Assembly: GCA_027946365.1 (NCBI GenBank)
Contig: JAPEUQ010000002.1
Span: forward strand, 310,001 to 374,000
Length of the DNA stretch: 64,000 bases
Reading direction: 5' to 3'
Source of the DNA: Kalmusia sp. IMI 367209
Lineage: Eukaryota > Ascomycota > Dothideomycetes > Pleosporales > Didymosphaeriaceae
How positions within the stretch are numbered: the stretch's first letter is position 1; every line of letters starts with the position of its first letter. The notes below the pieces were generated by a model. That model saw nothing but the letters and a program-made list of their open reading frames with translations. It did not search any database and had not been told where the DNA came from. A program made the translations under genes and the position numbers. This document shows positions 29,982 through 42,810 of the stretch, in pieces.

Positions 29982-32199
29982 ATGCGAACCCTACTCCACT
30001 ATTAATACTACTTCCAGTAGGGTAGACGAGCCATATAATAATGCTGAGAGATGTACTAATAGCTCGGAAGGGTGTGACACTATCCTATTAAAGCTTATGA
30101 AATTAGAGTCTTCTGCAATGTCTATAGAAAGCGACTTGAGTTATACTATAGAAAACTTTCATGTCCCTAAGCGAAGGTTGGAACCTACTGACGGCCATGT
30201 AGAGAACTGTGACTTTTCACCTCGCGCGTTCACCTCTCGCGAAAAATGCTGACAATCGTTGAAAGCGTAAGCGAAACAAAGCTAATAGGATTGGGAGGCC
30301 TTTCTAAGGAGCGTTAAAATGTCGATGAGAATGCCACTCTGCTCCTACACGGTCTTGTGGTATTTAAATTGAGTAGTCTTACCAAATTGAATACTAACGT
30401 ACGGGTAGCATCGCTAAAGTGAAAAGTACCCGTGTACGCTAGAGCTCGCACAGGCTATCAACTACAGGTAGATATGGCCGCTCGAAGTAATTATATCATA
30501 GTGGCATCAGAAAGACAGGCGCTAGATCATCTTTTACTATAGAGCTTCATGTACGTATCAGTAAAGCTTTTCACCTCGTAGGTGCGGTCTATGATGTATA
30601 ATCGGGATAGAATATAGCATATTCTTTTTCTTTGTAAGAAAGTAAGGATTAGGAAACCATATATGGAAAGAGAAAGCGGGCTTTGAGCGCTTATGTTTCG
30701 AGTTCTTGGCATTTTTAATTGGACTTCAAACCATCTTCAAAGGCAAAGAGCGCTTGAAGTATAGTAGTAAACCGTAAGCCGGTTTGATTAAAGATAGGCT
30801 CCACTCTCAAAAATTAATATATATAATCTGGAAGGTGAATTCTTGATGTTCACATGTGCGATTCCTTTCCCCCTCGTCAATTTTTTTCACAATACCTAGC
30901 CCTTTTGAAAGTCTATGCTTAGAGAGGAATAGGTGATACTAGCTTACCTATGTCCTTAATACCGAAAATTCAGTGTTGAAAATCGAAATCATGATGCCGT
31001 GTCTGCTGGTGCCCTGCTCACGTACGTCACCTGCAGAAGCGTTGACCCTGGGTATACTACAGTCCTCACCCCAAATTTTTTTTCTTTTTCGGAAGGCCGC
31101 CCAAACTAAGCGCTTCCCCACCTGTAGCTTCAGTCTTGGGTTGATAGTGGCTCAAACCAGGCTTCAGAAGCTAAGTAAGGAAACCCAATTGTTTATTGTA
31201 GCATACTTCTCGAAAACGAAGACAGGTATCTCATTTAGAGGTCAAGCGTAAGGTAGTGGACTCACTGTGAAAATCACAGTGATTTTTTTGACAATAGGAC
31301 ATGTACTGGTGTGGTGGACGATGACTTTTATGAATCATATTCTACACACGAGGCTCCACCTTTTACATGAAGGGGGAGGCTTCTTCTGAGTATTATCCTT
31401 TTCAGATAGATTCAATTCACCCATTTTGTAATATTAATTATTTTTGCCTTTACCCACCCAGTCAACAGCTAAACTCTCACTATGAAAAACTGTGAATCAC
31501 TGTGAATCACGGTGAGTCTCTGTGGACAACTCTATGACTTGCAACGTGCTCATTAAGCCGGTCGTTAACAGTCGAAGACTGGCGCCAACTGAAGCTCCTT
31601 TCACCTCAACTACGCCACGGGCTGCCAGCGAGCGTAGGATCTTCTTACAAGCGTATCCTCCCAACCATACACTAATTCTCTTTTCCCCTATTAATTTGTA
31701 TTTAGGAGTATCCTGCTACCTCTCATACTCCTAATATATCTATTTATACGCTTCTTCATAACCTTTATATTATTATAGACGCTGATGGACTCTATCTAGA
31801 TATAGAGGATGAAGAGAGATAAGATATATTATCCAGGATTATAAGAAGCGAGAGGAAGATTCCAGTACTTAGTAGGAGGGGTTCACCAGCTGCTGTAGTA
31901 CTCGAAAGCCATTGATATTCTAGAATGAGTTATGAAGATTCCGCAACGCTCTCGTTGCTCGACACGTTGTCATAAGCAGTAGTCCGCAGAATACGGGCTG
32001 GGTTCCGACGTGGAGAATAGATGAAAGTCGTAAACATTCTGGAAACGATCGCAGGAAACTAGCAAGTCACTGCTGCCGCACATACGATTCAATGCAAGTT
32101 GAGCGTGTTGCCCTTTATAAGTGAATCATTTTGAAAAACCATTTGCTTGTGGCAAGTACGAAGTATTATAGTATCCTACCTTTTTGAGAAAAGAAAATC
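29982..32199. other. AT-rich gene desert
   Basis: More than 2 kb without a recognisable gene, rich in TA dinucleotides, which suggests old RIP-affected repeats. It contains the MITE-like inverted repeat listed separately. Short frames at 30973 and 31522 show no domain. Confidence 0.5.
31261..31514. mobile_element. MITE-like element with CACTGTGA inverted ends
   Basis: The left end CTCACTGTGAAAATCACAGTGATT and the right end (complement CTCACCGTGATTCACAGTGATT) are inverted, imperfect copies about 250 bp apart, with nothing coding between them; each end also contains its own small palindrome (TCACTGTGA...TCACAGTGA). The ends resemble hAT-type termini. Target-site duplicates are not clear. Confidence 0.4.
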
Positions 32200-32397
32200 T
32201 CAACTCATACCTCAGTGTTTCCCGCCGAATTCGCCTTTTCGACACGAGCACTGCCGCCTCTCAATGCGACTCGTGTCCATGGCGTCTACGTTGCGGGTGA
32301 CGTTTGCAGTTTCTCCAAAATTGTCTCGCACGCCTTGTATCCTGGGAGCCTCGCGGGCGCAGGGGTAGCTGACGAGCTGCTTGCAGAATCAGACTAA
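32200..32397 (+). pseudogene. C-terminal fragment of a thioredoxin-reductase-like oxidoreductase
   Basis: The frame reads LPPLNATRVHGVYVAGDVCS and ends ALYPGSLAGAGVADELLAES. This is the C-terminal FAD-binding segment (xGVYVAGDxxS...) of thioredoxin-reductase-like disulfide oxidoreductases. The NADPH domain, CxxC and N-terminal FAD site are missing. The longer relative at 49885 has the corresponding PPFNHTSIKGVFAAGDCSS. It precedes a P450 pseudogene on the same strand. Confidence 0.6.
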
Positions 32398-32699
32398 CAA
32401 GGTGATTGGGCGGGTTCACGCTGGAATTTGGAATTGCGCACATCCACACACCCCGCATGTTCACCAGCCAAAGGATCACTTCGCTTATAGTAGTTTCCTT
32501 CCGTCTAATTGCTAAATCTCGGTCTTACACGAGCGGCAAATCCTTGACGAATATCACCTGAGCTTGACACTGTACAAAGTACAAGTACGAGCATCGGCCA
32601 GTCAGCTCATGCCGTGGTAATCCAGGTTCCACGTGTTTCACAATACAATCTTTGGCGGAGTGTTGAGCAGTACTCTTCCCGGCGAAGAGAAGACTGATT

Positions 32700-33344
32700 T
32701 TTGACTCGCAAGCGAAACCCAGCTGGTTGTTTTTGCCGGCGAAGGAACAGGTAAGGGGAGCCCTTCTTACAATCAGAACGACCGGGCGACCGACATTCAA
32801 AATCCAGCACACACCGTCAGCGCCGCCGTATTCGAGCTTCTCTCCAACCCAGCAACGCTTGCAAAAGCGAAGGCAGAGGTCGCAGCTGCGATTCCGGACC
32901 TAAATGAAATACCCTCCTCCCAACTCGACGGTCTTTCCTATTTCAACGCCGTAATTTAAGAGATCATTCCCTTACACCTAGGGGTGGTCAGCTGGCAATG
33001 AAGCGAATCTCCGGATCCGTTGGTATGCAATGGCCAGCAAAGAGATATGGAGTATGTAATCCTACCTAGCGTCGCCTATAGTATGACGCTCATAATGCTG
33101 CATCATAACCCCTTAGTCTTCGAAAACTCGCGCTAATTCCAGCCACAACGATGGACTGATAATCCCAAACTTGCTCGCGCATTCATGGACTTCTCATGCG
33201 GACCACGCAGCTGCATTGGGTAAGTCTATATTGTATCCCCTCCATGGCCGCTTGCTAACGCGTAACAGTCTGAATCTCGCGCGTGATGAGATAGCTGTCC
33301 TGTCAGGGACGTTACTTCTCAAATACGATTTGAATTATGGCTAG
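32700..33344 (+). pseudogene. Cytochrome P450, C-terminal part, three nonsense codons
   Basis: A single frame covers helix I (SETQLVVFAGEGT, then HTVSAAVFELL after a proposed 54-nt intron), the region before the ExxR helix (DGLSYFNAVI-stop-EII), and the heme-binding loop FSCGPRSCIG, which matches FxxGxRxCxG. A further intron is followed by LNLARDEIAVLSGTLLLKYD. In-frame stops lie at 32957-32959 (TAA), 32999-33001 (TGA) and 33134-33136 (TAA). The stops fit C-to-T type changes of CAA or CGA. The N-terminal half of a normal 500-residue P450 is missing. It is a relic, probably of a secondary-metabolite or detoxification gene. Confidence 0.8.
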
Positions 33345-36300
33345 AAGGGTTGCGCTCTTGAACTATACGACACGGTACGTGGGAGGGATATTGATTGCAA
33401 TGGGGAGTATATTATTGGCACGGGCTTGTGGGTATTGGTTCGGCATTAGTGCTACACGACGTTCTATTGTTTACAATGTGTCCATGAAATATCGTCATGT
33501 CAACTGCACTCAAATTGCACTCGTAGGTACCGTGTCCGGAAAATAAAGCTATGTTTTCGTGGGTCCTTGACTTTGAGGATTGTATCCACCACTCTCGTTC
33601 ATGTTCGCGACGATCCCGCACTACTGAGATGTTCTACAGCGGTCCCAGGTCTCTTAGTCTATCCTTGTTATCTAGCAGCTGACGATTGTCAACTAAGCCG
33701 GCTCATTGCGTCGATTATGCCGCTACTGTTGAGATCAAAACTGTTGAAAATTTTGATTCAGCAACCGCGAGAGATGAATGAAGATAGTCGCTGACGCTAT
33801 GCTACCACATGCGCCGGCTGCGCTCGAATTTGATAAGCTAGCTCTCTTGGTTAGCCTTGATTTCTGCCTACCTAATGAACGTATCGCATTTCCATTGGTT
33901 TTTACCGTTGGTACGGTACATAGTTCCTCTCCACCTTATCGACCTCAAAGTTTGCCTTCTTTCACGTTGGCTCTAAAATAAGTACATTCTATACTTTATA
34001 ATGACAATGATTGAAGCTGCACAATCATGAAAACAGAATTCCTGGGAAGTATGCGTCAAAGTGGCGAAATGTTGCGTGTTCGACGGAAGGCTATGATCGC
34101 GAAACTACCGTATTCGCGCCAGGGTAGTAATTTAAACCCCTGTTGCAGCAGTAGAACATATATCGAAGCCAAACACCTCTTATATCTCCGTCATTGCCGC
34201 TGGACACATACCTTCCACAACCCCATGATTTCTTGTCACACGTCGAAGAGGTTACAATATGTTTGAGCCAACCCATGATGGCGCATACGACACTGTCCCG
34301 CGAGTACGGAGATACGTGGAGCTCTTGCTGAAAACGAATGAGAGTGATCCAACTCGCCCGAAGAAGCCTCTATCTCTTCAATGACATCCGAATCTCTGCA
34401 TATTCCGGAAAAGGAGCATCCCCTGTCGTGCTTTAAAGAAACTCGTGAAGACCAATTGGTTGATCTGGAGACTTTAGAGGCTCTTCAACATCCGAAAACA
34501 GAGCAGTCCCTTTCAATCCTTCAACAGAGTTCTGAAAACCTCAAAAGCAACTGTCGACCTTTGTTGAGACATTGGCATTGGTGGTAATACTTTCCGATGT
34601 CTACCTCGCTACAGAGAATACCCTGAACACTGCCTCGGCGATGCGTCTGAACATCCTCAACATCACTCCAACTATAACGCCTGGCTGTGTCCTGCAACAT
34701 TACTGTTCTTTGAACTCGGATTCTGACATGTCGAATTCAGATAGTGCCGATAGATGCTCCGATTGTACTAGCCAAATTGGGGCGCATTGGAGTTGATTGA
34801 CTATCCACATATTAAAAGGCAAAAAACGGTAAATTTACGTCTAGACATGTCGTACAAAACTTCTTATAGAGTACTACAGGAAGTTATTACCACTAGAACA
34901 CAAGCCCGTAATTGTTATTGAATGATTTCACCAATCTAGCCAATGTATAGCCTCCAAATATGCTATTCCAACTTTGGAAAACGGTCTTTGGCTTTCCAAA
35001 TTCAAAAACGGTCTCTGTTCTGATACTGCAATAGCATCAACTTTTAGATAGGGAAAGTCGCGTTCAGCTTATCATATCAATTTTACAGCGAAGTTCCATA
35101 AAATATATATGGTTAGTTTGCCAGGAATAGAAACCCGACCGTTGGCAGAGGAGCCATGGTCCACGGGTGCCAAGCGGCACAAAACGCGGCAAATTTTCGC
35201 CGCCTGAATGTATCTACTAATCCGTGGATCCAGCAGAAGTGCGTCAAGCTTAACTGCGACTCTATTGGCTCATTCTTACACTGCCACAACTCAACCAACT
35301 CACCCAACCATGGTATCATGATCTTGCTAAGACGATGAATCGATTCCTCTGAGAACGGGGAACGGGGAGCGGGGACGGAAGATCCAAGTCCGGGGACTTG
35401 GCGTGCTTCTATCGTTCAATTACCGTTCCCCTCGCTCCGAGCAAAGTTCTCTCCTTTAGGCAGAAGACTACGTTTGCTAGCTACGGCTATGTCTCTTTTT
35501 TCTTAAAGATCATATTGTTTACGCGACAAAAAGGGGAAACAGCTCCTGTCTACTTTCGTGCGATGATGGCTTCGTCTCTGATACACAGTGTAGCTCCTGC
35601 TTTCCACGTGCACGCAGAGCATTTGGGTAGTGATGAGTTGCACGAGCAAAATCTGAGCCCACTACGTCACTGACCTAGGTCCGGCGTTCCGCCTTTGTTA
35701 GCATTTAAATACAGAACGGTCCTCGCAATGACACTAGAAAGAGAAGATGGCACGCAAGGAAAGAGGAAAGATGATGGAATCGATTTTTTCTATTGCAGCT
35801 ATACCATGTACAGAAAAATATCAACCAGCCGAACCACACCACGAAAAAAAGACGTCAGCTTTTTACGCAAGCAGAAAATTGCGTGGCCCACAGATATCTC
35901 ATGGGAAGGAGAAGCCTGCATACCACTAGCTGTCTGGCTCTAGGAGCCTGTGGGAACAAATGAGTCATGGGGATCCTGCCCGAAGGCGGTCCCTCGACCA
36001 GCAGAGCAAAAGCGTTAATCTTGTCAGACTCCACTCGCTCGGTCCTAACAAGCAATTGGCGAAAGAGAAGGGGAACCACTCACCTGGATGTTGAAGAGAA
36101 AGAAAGTTGGAGAAGAGAGTGGAAAGAGATCTTCAGATACCCCGGCGAGAGACCAATGCTCGTGGCAATGACGCTGTTGCGGGCCTTCTTGCTATCCAAG
36201 TAGAAGCAGTCGCCATGCCGTGTGCCCCGCGTGTTTTCATCCCTAAGGGAAGGGGCATACCCAGAACACCCAGTCTATCCGTCCACTTTTTTCCGTCCAC

Positions 36301-37397
36301 TGCTTGATGAAGATTATGCGACTTACCTTTGCTATAATTGAGAAGTTCGACATAACATTAAAGATTCTAGATGTGTTTTCTCACGCGCTGTGTATGCAGG
36401 ATACATGAGCAAGCCCGAGCAAGCTTCATGGCTAAGAGCAAACGGGGAAGATCTCAGATTGGCAATGAGACTAGATCAGAACCACGAAAATTCCGACTGG
36501 CTTCGACAAGTGAGACTCGATTTTGAAGGCTACATATATAATCCTACAGTGTGCCTACGTGAGACAAATCTTTTTCACCTCACCATCGCACAACTCAACC
36601 CAACACATCCATTACAATCCACGAAAAATTATGTAAGTCACTTTCAATGTTGTTTACGTCAGTAGCAAAGTATCACAATTGTAACGCCATGTTACCTGAT
36701 GACACTAGAGTATTTCCATTTTCGATCTACCAGGCGGTACGTGATTATCGAGAGTAGACGAAGAGGTCAAATAGACACACTCACGCGTAAAGCCTATAGA
36801 TTTACGTAACATAAGCTACGAGTACTGCTTACCTCGAAAATTATGTTCCCAATGACACTATATCAACTGCAAGCCTCTTGATAGAGGCTCGTTAATAAAA
36901 TGTAAGTTTAAAGTAGAGGAAGTCCAAGTATAAGAAGCTGAAGAAATCACCCTGGTTGACGACGCTATAGGACCGAAATTGGAGTGAGCGAATGGAGACT
37001 CTGAAGAACTAGTGGCACTAGATGCGAGGCCGATTAATATAATGTGGTCGTCACAGATCCTCCGTCGCCGCGAGGGCTGAACGGCGCTGGTGCGATACAG
37101 CTGTTGCTAGGAAGAATCAATCACTAAAGTATTCTCTAAAGTCTTCATTCAACATCATATGCTGTCATTTTAGTTTAGCCCTAAGGACCGTCGTAGATAA
37201 GGACTATAAAGGAGTGACATTTGAAAGATCAAGAACTTTATGCAACGAAACAGGCCCTTTGTACTTCCTCCCAGCCACCAAAGTATAAAGCTACCTTGCG
37301 TAGCTTAGACACGTCTTGTTGAACTAGTTAGTGAACCGGAAGATGTATGAGGAAGTGCCTTGCCCTACGTAGTGGCTCCCACCACAGTCTTGAGTAT
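33345..37397. other. Long gene-poor stretch
   Basis: About 4 kb with many short frames but no recognisable domain, signal peptide or repeat structure. One local feature is a cluster of G-runs at 35357-35395. Base composition is AT-rich throughout. I see no supported gene. Confidence 0.5.
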
Positions 37398-37662
37398 CTA
37401 GCATTTGATGCAGACCTGTCATGCAAACGAAAAAGTTAGATATGACCCTCAATACATGGCAATTCCAACAAAGACTTACGACATGGTATCCATCGCCGCA
37501 TTGAATATTCGGATTGTTGCCGCAACCTTGAACCTCACGAGGCATGAGATCGAGGCCAAGCTCGCGAGTAGACATCTCTACGTGAGGGAGCTTTTGTTCT
37601 GCGTTTGGGCTGGCAAAAGCCAAGGCGACGAACAAGGTGGAGATGATGAACGTGGCGTGCAT
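37398..37662 (-). CDS. Small secreted cysteine-containing protein (effector-like)
   Basis: Two minus-strand exons, 37662-37480 and 37415-37398, joined across a 64-nt intron (donor GTAAGT, acceptor GACAG), give 66 residues. The first 18 form a clear signal peptide (MHATFIISTLFVALAFAS). The mature part has four Cys in its last 20 residues (CGNNPNIQCGDGYHVVCIKC) and no known domain. Size, secretion signal and Cys content are typical of fungal apoplastic effectors or antimicrobial peptides. A TATA box (TATAAAAGG) lies about 96 nt upstream. If the intron is retained, the frame stays open to 37324 and gives a 112-residue alternative. Confidence 0.65.
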
Positions 37663-40563
37663 ATTGACTGTCGAGGCTGCTTTGTTTGTTTTGTTTGTGA
37701 ATGAGAATTGCAGGCGCTTGCTGATGAGTTGGAAGGCATTGAGTGCGAATTGAACGTCCTTTTATATTCGACTCTTGGCCCCTTTTCGTCTCCCTCAGTG
37801 CATATTCACGTCTTTGGGGGCTGCGAGTCTCTGTGTCTGGCCAGTAGTCACTGCGCAACCTTGATTCGATGTGGGAGCTTCAGGCGAACAGCTCTTCTCT
37901 AGCATTGCTGCATACGATCACGAAATCTACAAGGTCATGAAACCCATGAGCAGCCTTAAACACTTCCGATTCGTTGTAAAAAACCTCATTGGAGCTTCTT
38001 CATTATCGATGACGATTTTACTAGGTAGCATTGCAGTCTGAATGGTAGCGGTGGGGAGTACAGCTGAACACAACAGCTTCCTCGCCGACCTTAATCTTCG
38101 AAACGTATCGTTAGTCTGCATCGTGTAACCCAGCATCTGCAGGTTTGCCGAAAACGGACTGTTGTTCAAGGATAACTAATTTCCAAAAATGTGGGGCTGA
38201 GTCATTGTAGCAGCACTAGTGGCGACCCCGTTGGGTTCGCTGTGGATGCCTTATTCTAGTATCCAACCACTGGGCATGAACGACAGCTTTGGCCGGTTTA
38301 GGAACACTACTAGGGGTAACACGTATTACAGAGACCATACAGCTTGTTTCTTCTATATACATTCGTATTCAGGCTTCTTTGGCCCCATTCTCCAGCCGAG
38401 CTCGACATTTTGCAGAGCTTCTGGGAACAGTTCCTGGACGGCCTCAATACGACGGGAAATGAACTTAGAGTAAATCTAGGCGAGCAGTGCTGGATCCGTT
38501 CTTTCGTTTGAACTAAACATCGTTCAACACAAAGTATGGAGAGCGACATATCGCTGACTAGAAGCAGAGATATACGTCATGGTCTGGGTAGCGGGAAGCT
38601 AGGCTAAGGCGAGACTATACAGTCTCAAGCATCCAACAAAACGTTCACTTACTTTCTTATTACCTACTACGCATTCGTCTTAGAACGGTCGTCAGTCTGA
38701 AAGGTAGAGTTTGCTTAAACTAAAGCGCACAAGATCAATATGAATGACGATACAGATTGGAGAGGTCAAGCAACGCAACTAAGCGGATCGAATGTTTCGT
38801 TACTATACCAATGATCCGATCCCCAGCTGTTGCTTACCTCAAGAAATATTGTGAAACTAGCTTGGCAATGTAACTTTAGTCTGCAATGTCTAGACATAGC
38901 GGTAAGATGGCTCGACCAGAAGAATGGTTGCTACGCAGTAGAGGCTACAGCAGCTCGGCTCAGCTACGTTTCGCGAGGTGGAGTCATGAAGTCGGTACCT
39001 CTGAACCTAGAGAACCATATATGGCGTACGTATTGCGGAGTACGTTGTCGCGTAGATGTTTGAGGATTGCGGGTAACCTGAGTGTACTGGGTGAGCATTG
39101 AGTGTCGGACGGCGTGCCAGATCTGTGATCATGGAGCTGCTTAGTTCGAAATCGCGTCTTGCGTTGAACGGAATCTAGACAAGCGTGAATTAATACGGCA
39201 GACGGTTGCAAAATCATTTATCGTTTACAGTATGCAAGGTGACTTTGTCGAGGCAGGGCAGATGCACGCACGAATGCTGTGATGATGGCGCCAGAAGGGA
39301 GACGTTACGCTGGTCGAATGTATATGCTGAAATATATTGCACTGTATGGAATTCTTTGAAAGTAATGTTATCGAAGCTCGGCGAAATGTCGGTATTAAAG
39401 GTGTACACATAGCTGTCGACGTTATTAAGAGGCAGATGAAAACCCGGCAGCTTAGAGCAAGCCCTCGCAAACAGGTTTAGTGATCGTTAAGCCGCGTCAT
39501 GCTATGACGCTTTGTGTGATACGGGTGAATTGGGCCGCCACTGGGCCGCTGCTTCAGTCGTTGGCGTATGAGGAGAAGATACTATTGATGTAACGCCGTA
39601 CATGACGCATCTATTCGGTCTTTCTTGAGTGTCGTTCGAAATCAACGCTTCGTTTCGGTGACGATACTAGCGCTTATCCTTTGACACTCCTGCCGCTCTC
39701 TCATGGCTATGTCAAGGCTTGAACTCCTAGGTGAGTCCGAGCGCCGAATCTCGCAGGGCTTTCGCGGAGTCTTCATGATTTTACTTAGGCGCGGCAAACT
39801 TTAGGAGAAATGCGCAGAATTTACAAAAGACAATCTGGATCTTGATGGCAGAGGTTGCGGATTGAGCTTGAGCGTCATTAGGGGCGCATCGTCTCGCTTT
39901 GCAAAGCAGAACTTTTTAGATGTTGCGTCATACTGTTGTTGGCCTGTGCGCGAAGCTGCACCTGAATCAGGCCCGCGAACTAAAAATAGCAAAACGGAGC
40001 CCCAGGCTGTTAGCTTAAAATCGCAACATATAGATGTCATATTGAGCGGGGCCATGATCAGGAACCGTTTGTAGGCCAAGTGCGCACTCACTCGAGGTTG
40101 ATGGCTCTCGCAAGCGTTTTGCAGGTTCCCCTTGCTTCTTCACTGAGTGCCTTTATAAATTGTATTTTTAAGCAATTACCTTCTATTTGAGAATCTGGGA
40201 GTAGCTGCATTCTAGGTTAAATGTCATGCTTCACTGTAAACCTATGAGTGATAATCATTCTTAAGCGCAAGGGTTCTATACGCGTGTAGACTATCATAGA
40301 CTAGTCGAGGTCCGATATATTATATTGATGTGACATGCTATACATAGTAACTCACCGCTTTTTATACCATGTTCAGTTCCGAATCACAGACGGACTTTTT
40401 GTATAATAGCAGTGGATTTAATGTATTGAGTGGAAGATCAAATCGGTAATGACAGGTGGAACATTGAGGTTCCATGCTTGAATAGGCTCGCATGGCAAGC
40501 ATGCTAGAGATCGCAACGTACACAAGGACCATCCTTTCCTTCCACACCTCTCTCATATACTCA
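37663..40563. other. Gene-poor region
   Basis: Apart from the promoter of the secreted protein gene, I see no supported gene. Frames at 38219, 38830, 39206 and 39801-40091 lack domains, signal peptides and credible splice structure. Confidence 0.45.
37758..37766 (-). promoter_or_regulatory. TATA box of the small secreted protein gene
   Basis: TATAAAAGG on the minus strand, about 96 nt upstream of the ATG at 37662, a normal distance for a strongly regulated fungal gene. Confidence 0.55.
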
Positions 40564-42725
40564 TCACTCCCAATCATCCCACCAACCCTCCTGTTCCCCA
40601 TCCTTTCCGACGAACCACGCTTCGTCAACATCTGTCCCATTGCTCGGCGTCGACCACTGATCCGGATCGGTACTGTTGTTAAACAATACCATAGCGGAGC
40701 TACCAGCTATAGGTCCATTTTTCGTCCACTGCGGTCCTTCAGCTCCAACATCAATTTTGCCATTCTTAAAGCATTTCGTAAATCCAACCTTGTACTTTTT
40801 GTTCAACTTGTCATACTTAGTGTCATATTGATTGTCCATGGCATCCTTTAGACTATGGACATTGCCATTTCGATGCAATTGCTCCCAAGGCTTGTGGCAC
40901 GGAATCGCAGTACCTTTACAGGACTTCAGCACAAGCAGCGCGGCATCGACGCGCTTAAGAAGTTTTTTAATTGGAAATCCTGCTAGCGTGGTCTCTCCCG
41001 AGTCAAAAGCATTCTTGCCGCCTTCTGGGGCCGGAGCTTCAGGGTGGAGGTTCTTCATCTGTACGCGGTCATTGGCTAGGTTGTAAAGTTCGTGCGCGTT
41101 CTTGTGGCAGTGCACCGTGTATGAAATATCGTAGCCTTTGCCGACGAGGCGGAGGGATTTGTATGAGTTGACAAATTTTCCCTTGTGCTGTTCGCCGTTG
41201 AACGTGTTAACTGTAATTAAAAAACATTAGTAGTTTGCTCACATACTAAAGAGTGAAGAGAAACGCACATGAAAATGACGCGCCGTCCCAGAACTCGACA
41301 TTTGCGTATTCATCAGCTTCACTGTTCTCTCGTTTCGTCAGTGTTGTATCCGTGATTGGAATCTTTCTGCCATCAAACTCGGCACGTTCCTTCAGCCCTG
41401 CCATTTCAAAAATCGTTGGTGAGAGATCAACGTGAGTAGTCACTATCGAGGTCTTCCTTCCCTTCGGAACTCCCGGTCCACGTATGATAAGAGGAACGTT
41501 TGTGTCCTCTTCAAAAGAGAACTTCTTGCCAGCTCCGAGACGGTGCTGTCCTAGATGGAAACCGTTGTCACTGCTATAAATAATGTAAGTGTCATCCAGC
41601 TTGCCACTATGCCTTAGAGTATCGTAAATGTCCTCTACAATGTCATCGACGGTAAGGAGGGCTTCGGTGCGGGCTTGGTAGTGTGCATTCAGTTGTTTTA
41701 CTTTTTGATCGTTCAAACGGTCAAGCTCCCAGATCTTATTAACGCCCGATCTCTACTATTCGTTAGGCATCATCATTCTCTTAGGGATAGCACCAAGTGA
41801 AGGAAGGACAAACTTTTTGAGGGTTAAAGTTATCCGAAGGAGGGATAGTAGCATGTGGTCGCGTGCCCTTGTACTTCTTCTGTGGCACAGGGGGGCCCTT
41901 GGTCTTCCCAGCCTCCGTATGTGGCGTGATCGGTGCAATAGCCAGAAAGAAAGGATCATTTTTCTTGACAGCCTCTTTTAACCACTGTGACGCATAATTT
42001 CCAACCTTGGTCGTGCTGTAATGGCCTTCGAACGATTTGTTGATCTTGTTTGGGTGGTTCCAATTGGTCGCATTGACGTGCTGAAAGGTCGGGTTATAGT
42101 ACTGATATGTTCCTCCTCCACATAAAAGTTGCTGCGAATGCAAGTCAGCCGCTTCAAAGCCGAGGACGACCTCAAGCGGGTAGGAGTCAATACTCACAGC
42201 TTCATCCCACCCTCGAGCTGTTGTCTCCTCCACTCCGTTTTTCTCACTCATACCATTGTACAATTTGCCCGAATAGTACGTCTTATACCCATGCTCCCTC
42301 AACCAAATCGGGAGATACTTGCTGTTCAAGCCTTGCTCTAGAATCTTTGGCCAACCGCCCCATTTGCCGGTTATGCTTGACACCTTATGATTATGTGCAT
42401 GGAGACCTGTCCAGATACTAACGCGTGCGGGACAGCAGAATGCGAGCGGTGCATAGTGTCGTTGGTACAAAGTACCTTCATCTATGAGAAGCTTTTGCAC
42501 CTTGGGCATGTGGGTGAGAGAGTCCATACGCTGGTCTTGGTCGTCCGTAAGAATGAAGATCACATTATGCTTTCTCACTGCTGCCGCAATATCGGGAACA
42601 TCTTGCGCAACTGTGGTAGTTTTATTTACTTGCGCGACCGGAGCAGCTGTATTTTCTTGCGCAATTGTGGCGGTAACATTGAAGAGTAAAAGGGTAAGTG
42701 CTACGGAAAGCAATTGACGAGCCAT
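40564..42725 (-). CDS. Secreted arylsulfatase-type sulfatase
   Basis: Four minus-strand exons: 42725-42198, 42131-41814, 41752-41269 and 41210-40564, giving 658 residues. The ATG at 42725 starts a signal peptide (MARQLLSVALTLLLFNVTAT). An upstream in-frame ATG at 42788 lies only 16 nt below a TATA-like TATATAA (42804-42810) and is less likely. The core contains NVIFILTDDQDQ (metal site), CCPARVSIWTG (C-x-P-x-R, the cysteine converted to formylglycine), GKLYNG and YSSDNGFHLGQH. This is the type I sulfatase pattern; it hydrolyses sulfate esters, and fungal homologues are induced under sulfur starvation. The first intron (66 nt, GTGAGT donor) is a multiple of three, so its retention would not break the frame. 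The C-terminal 200 residues with several Cys are typical of secreted fungal forms. Confidence 0.88.
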
Positions 42726-42803
42726 GATGAATGTTGCAGAGGAGCGTATCAGCATTGTCGATGGTAATGGTAATACAAACGGAAACATGCATAGAACTCT
42801 TAC

Positions 42804-42810
42804 TTATATA
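42804..42810 (-). promoter_or_regulatory. TATA box of the sulfatase gene
   Basis: TATATAA on the minus strand, 79 nt upstream of the preferred ATG (42725). Its position argues against the more upstream ATG at 42788. Confidence 0.5.

Noticed and set aside
39801..40091. Minus-strand 96-codon frame as a small secreted protein
   Set aside because: It starts with a plausible ATG but lacks a signal peptide at the N-terminus, and an antisense frame of similar length overlaps it.
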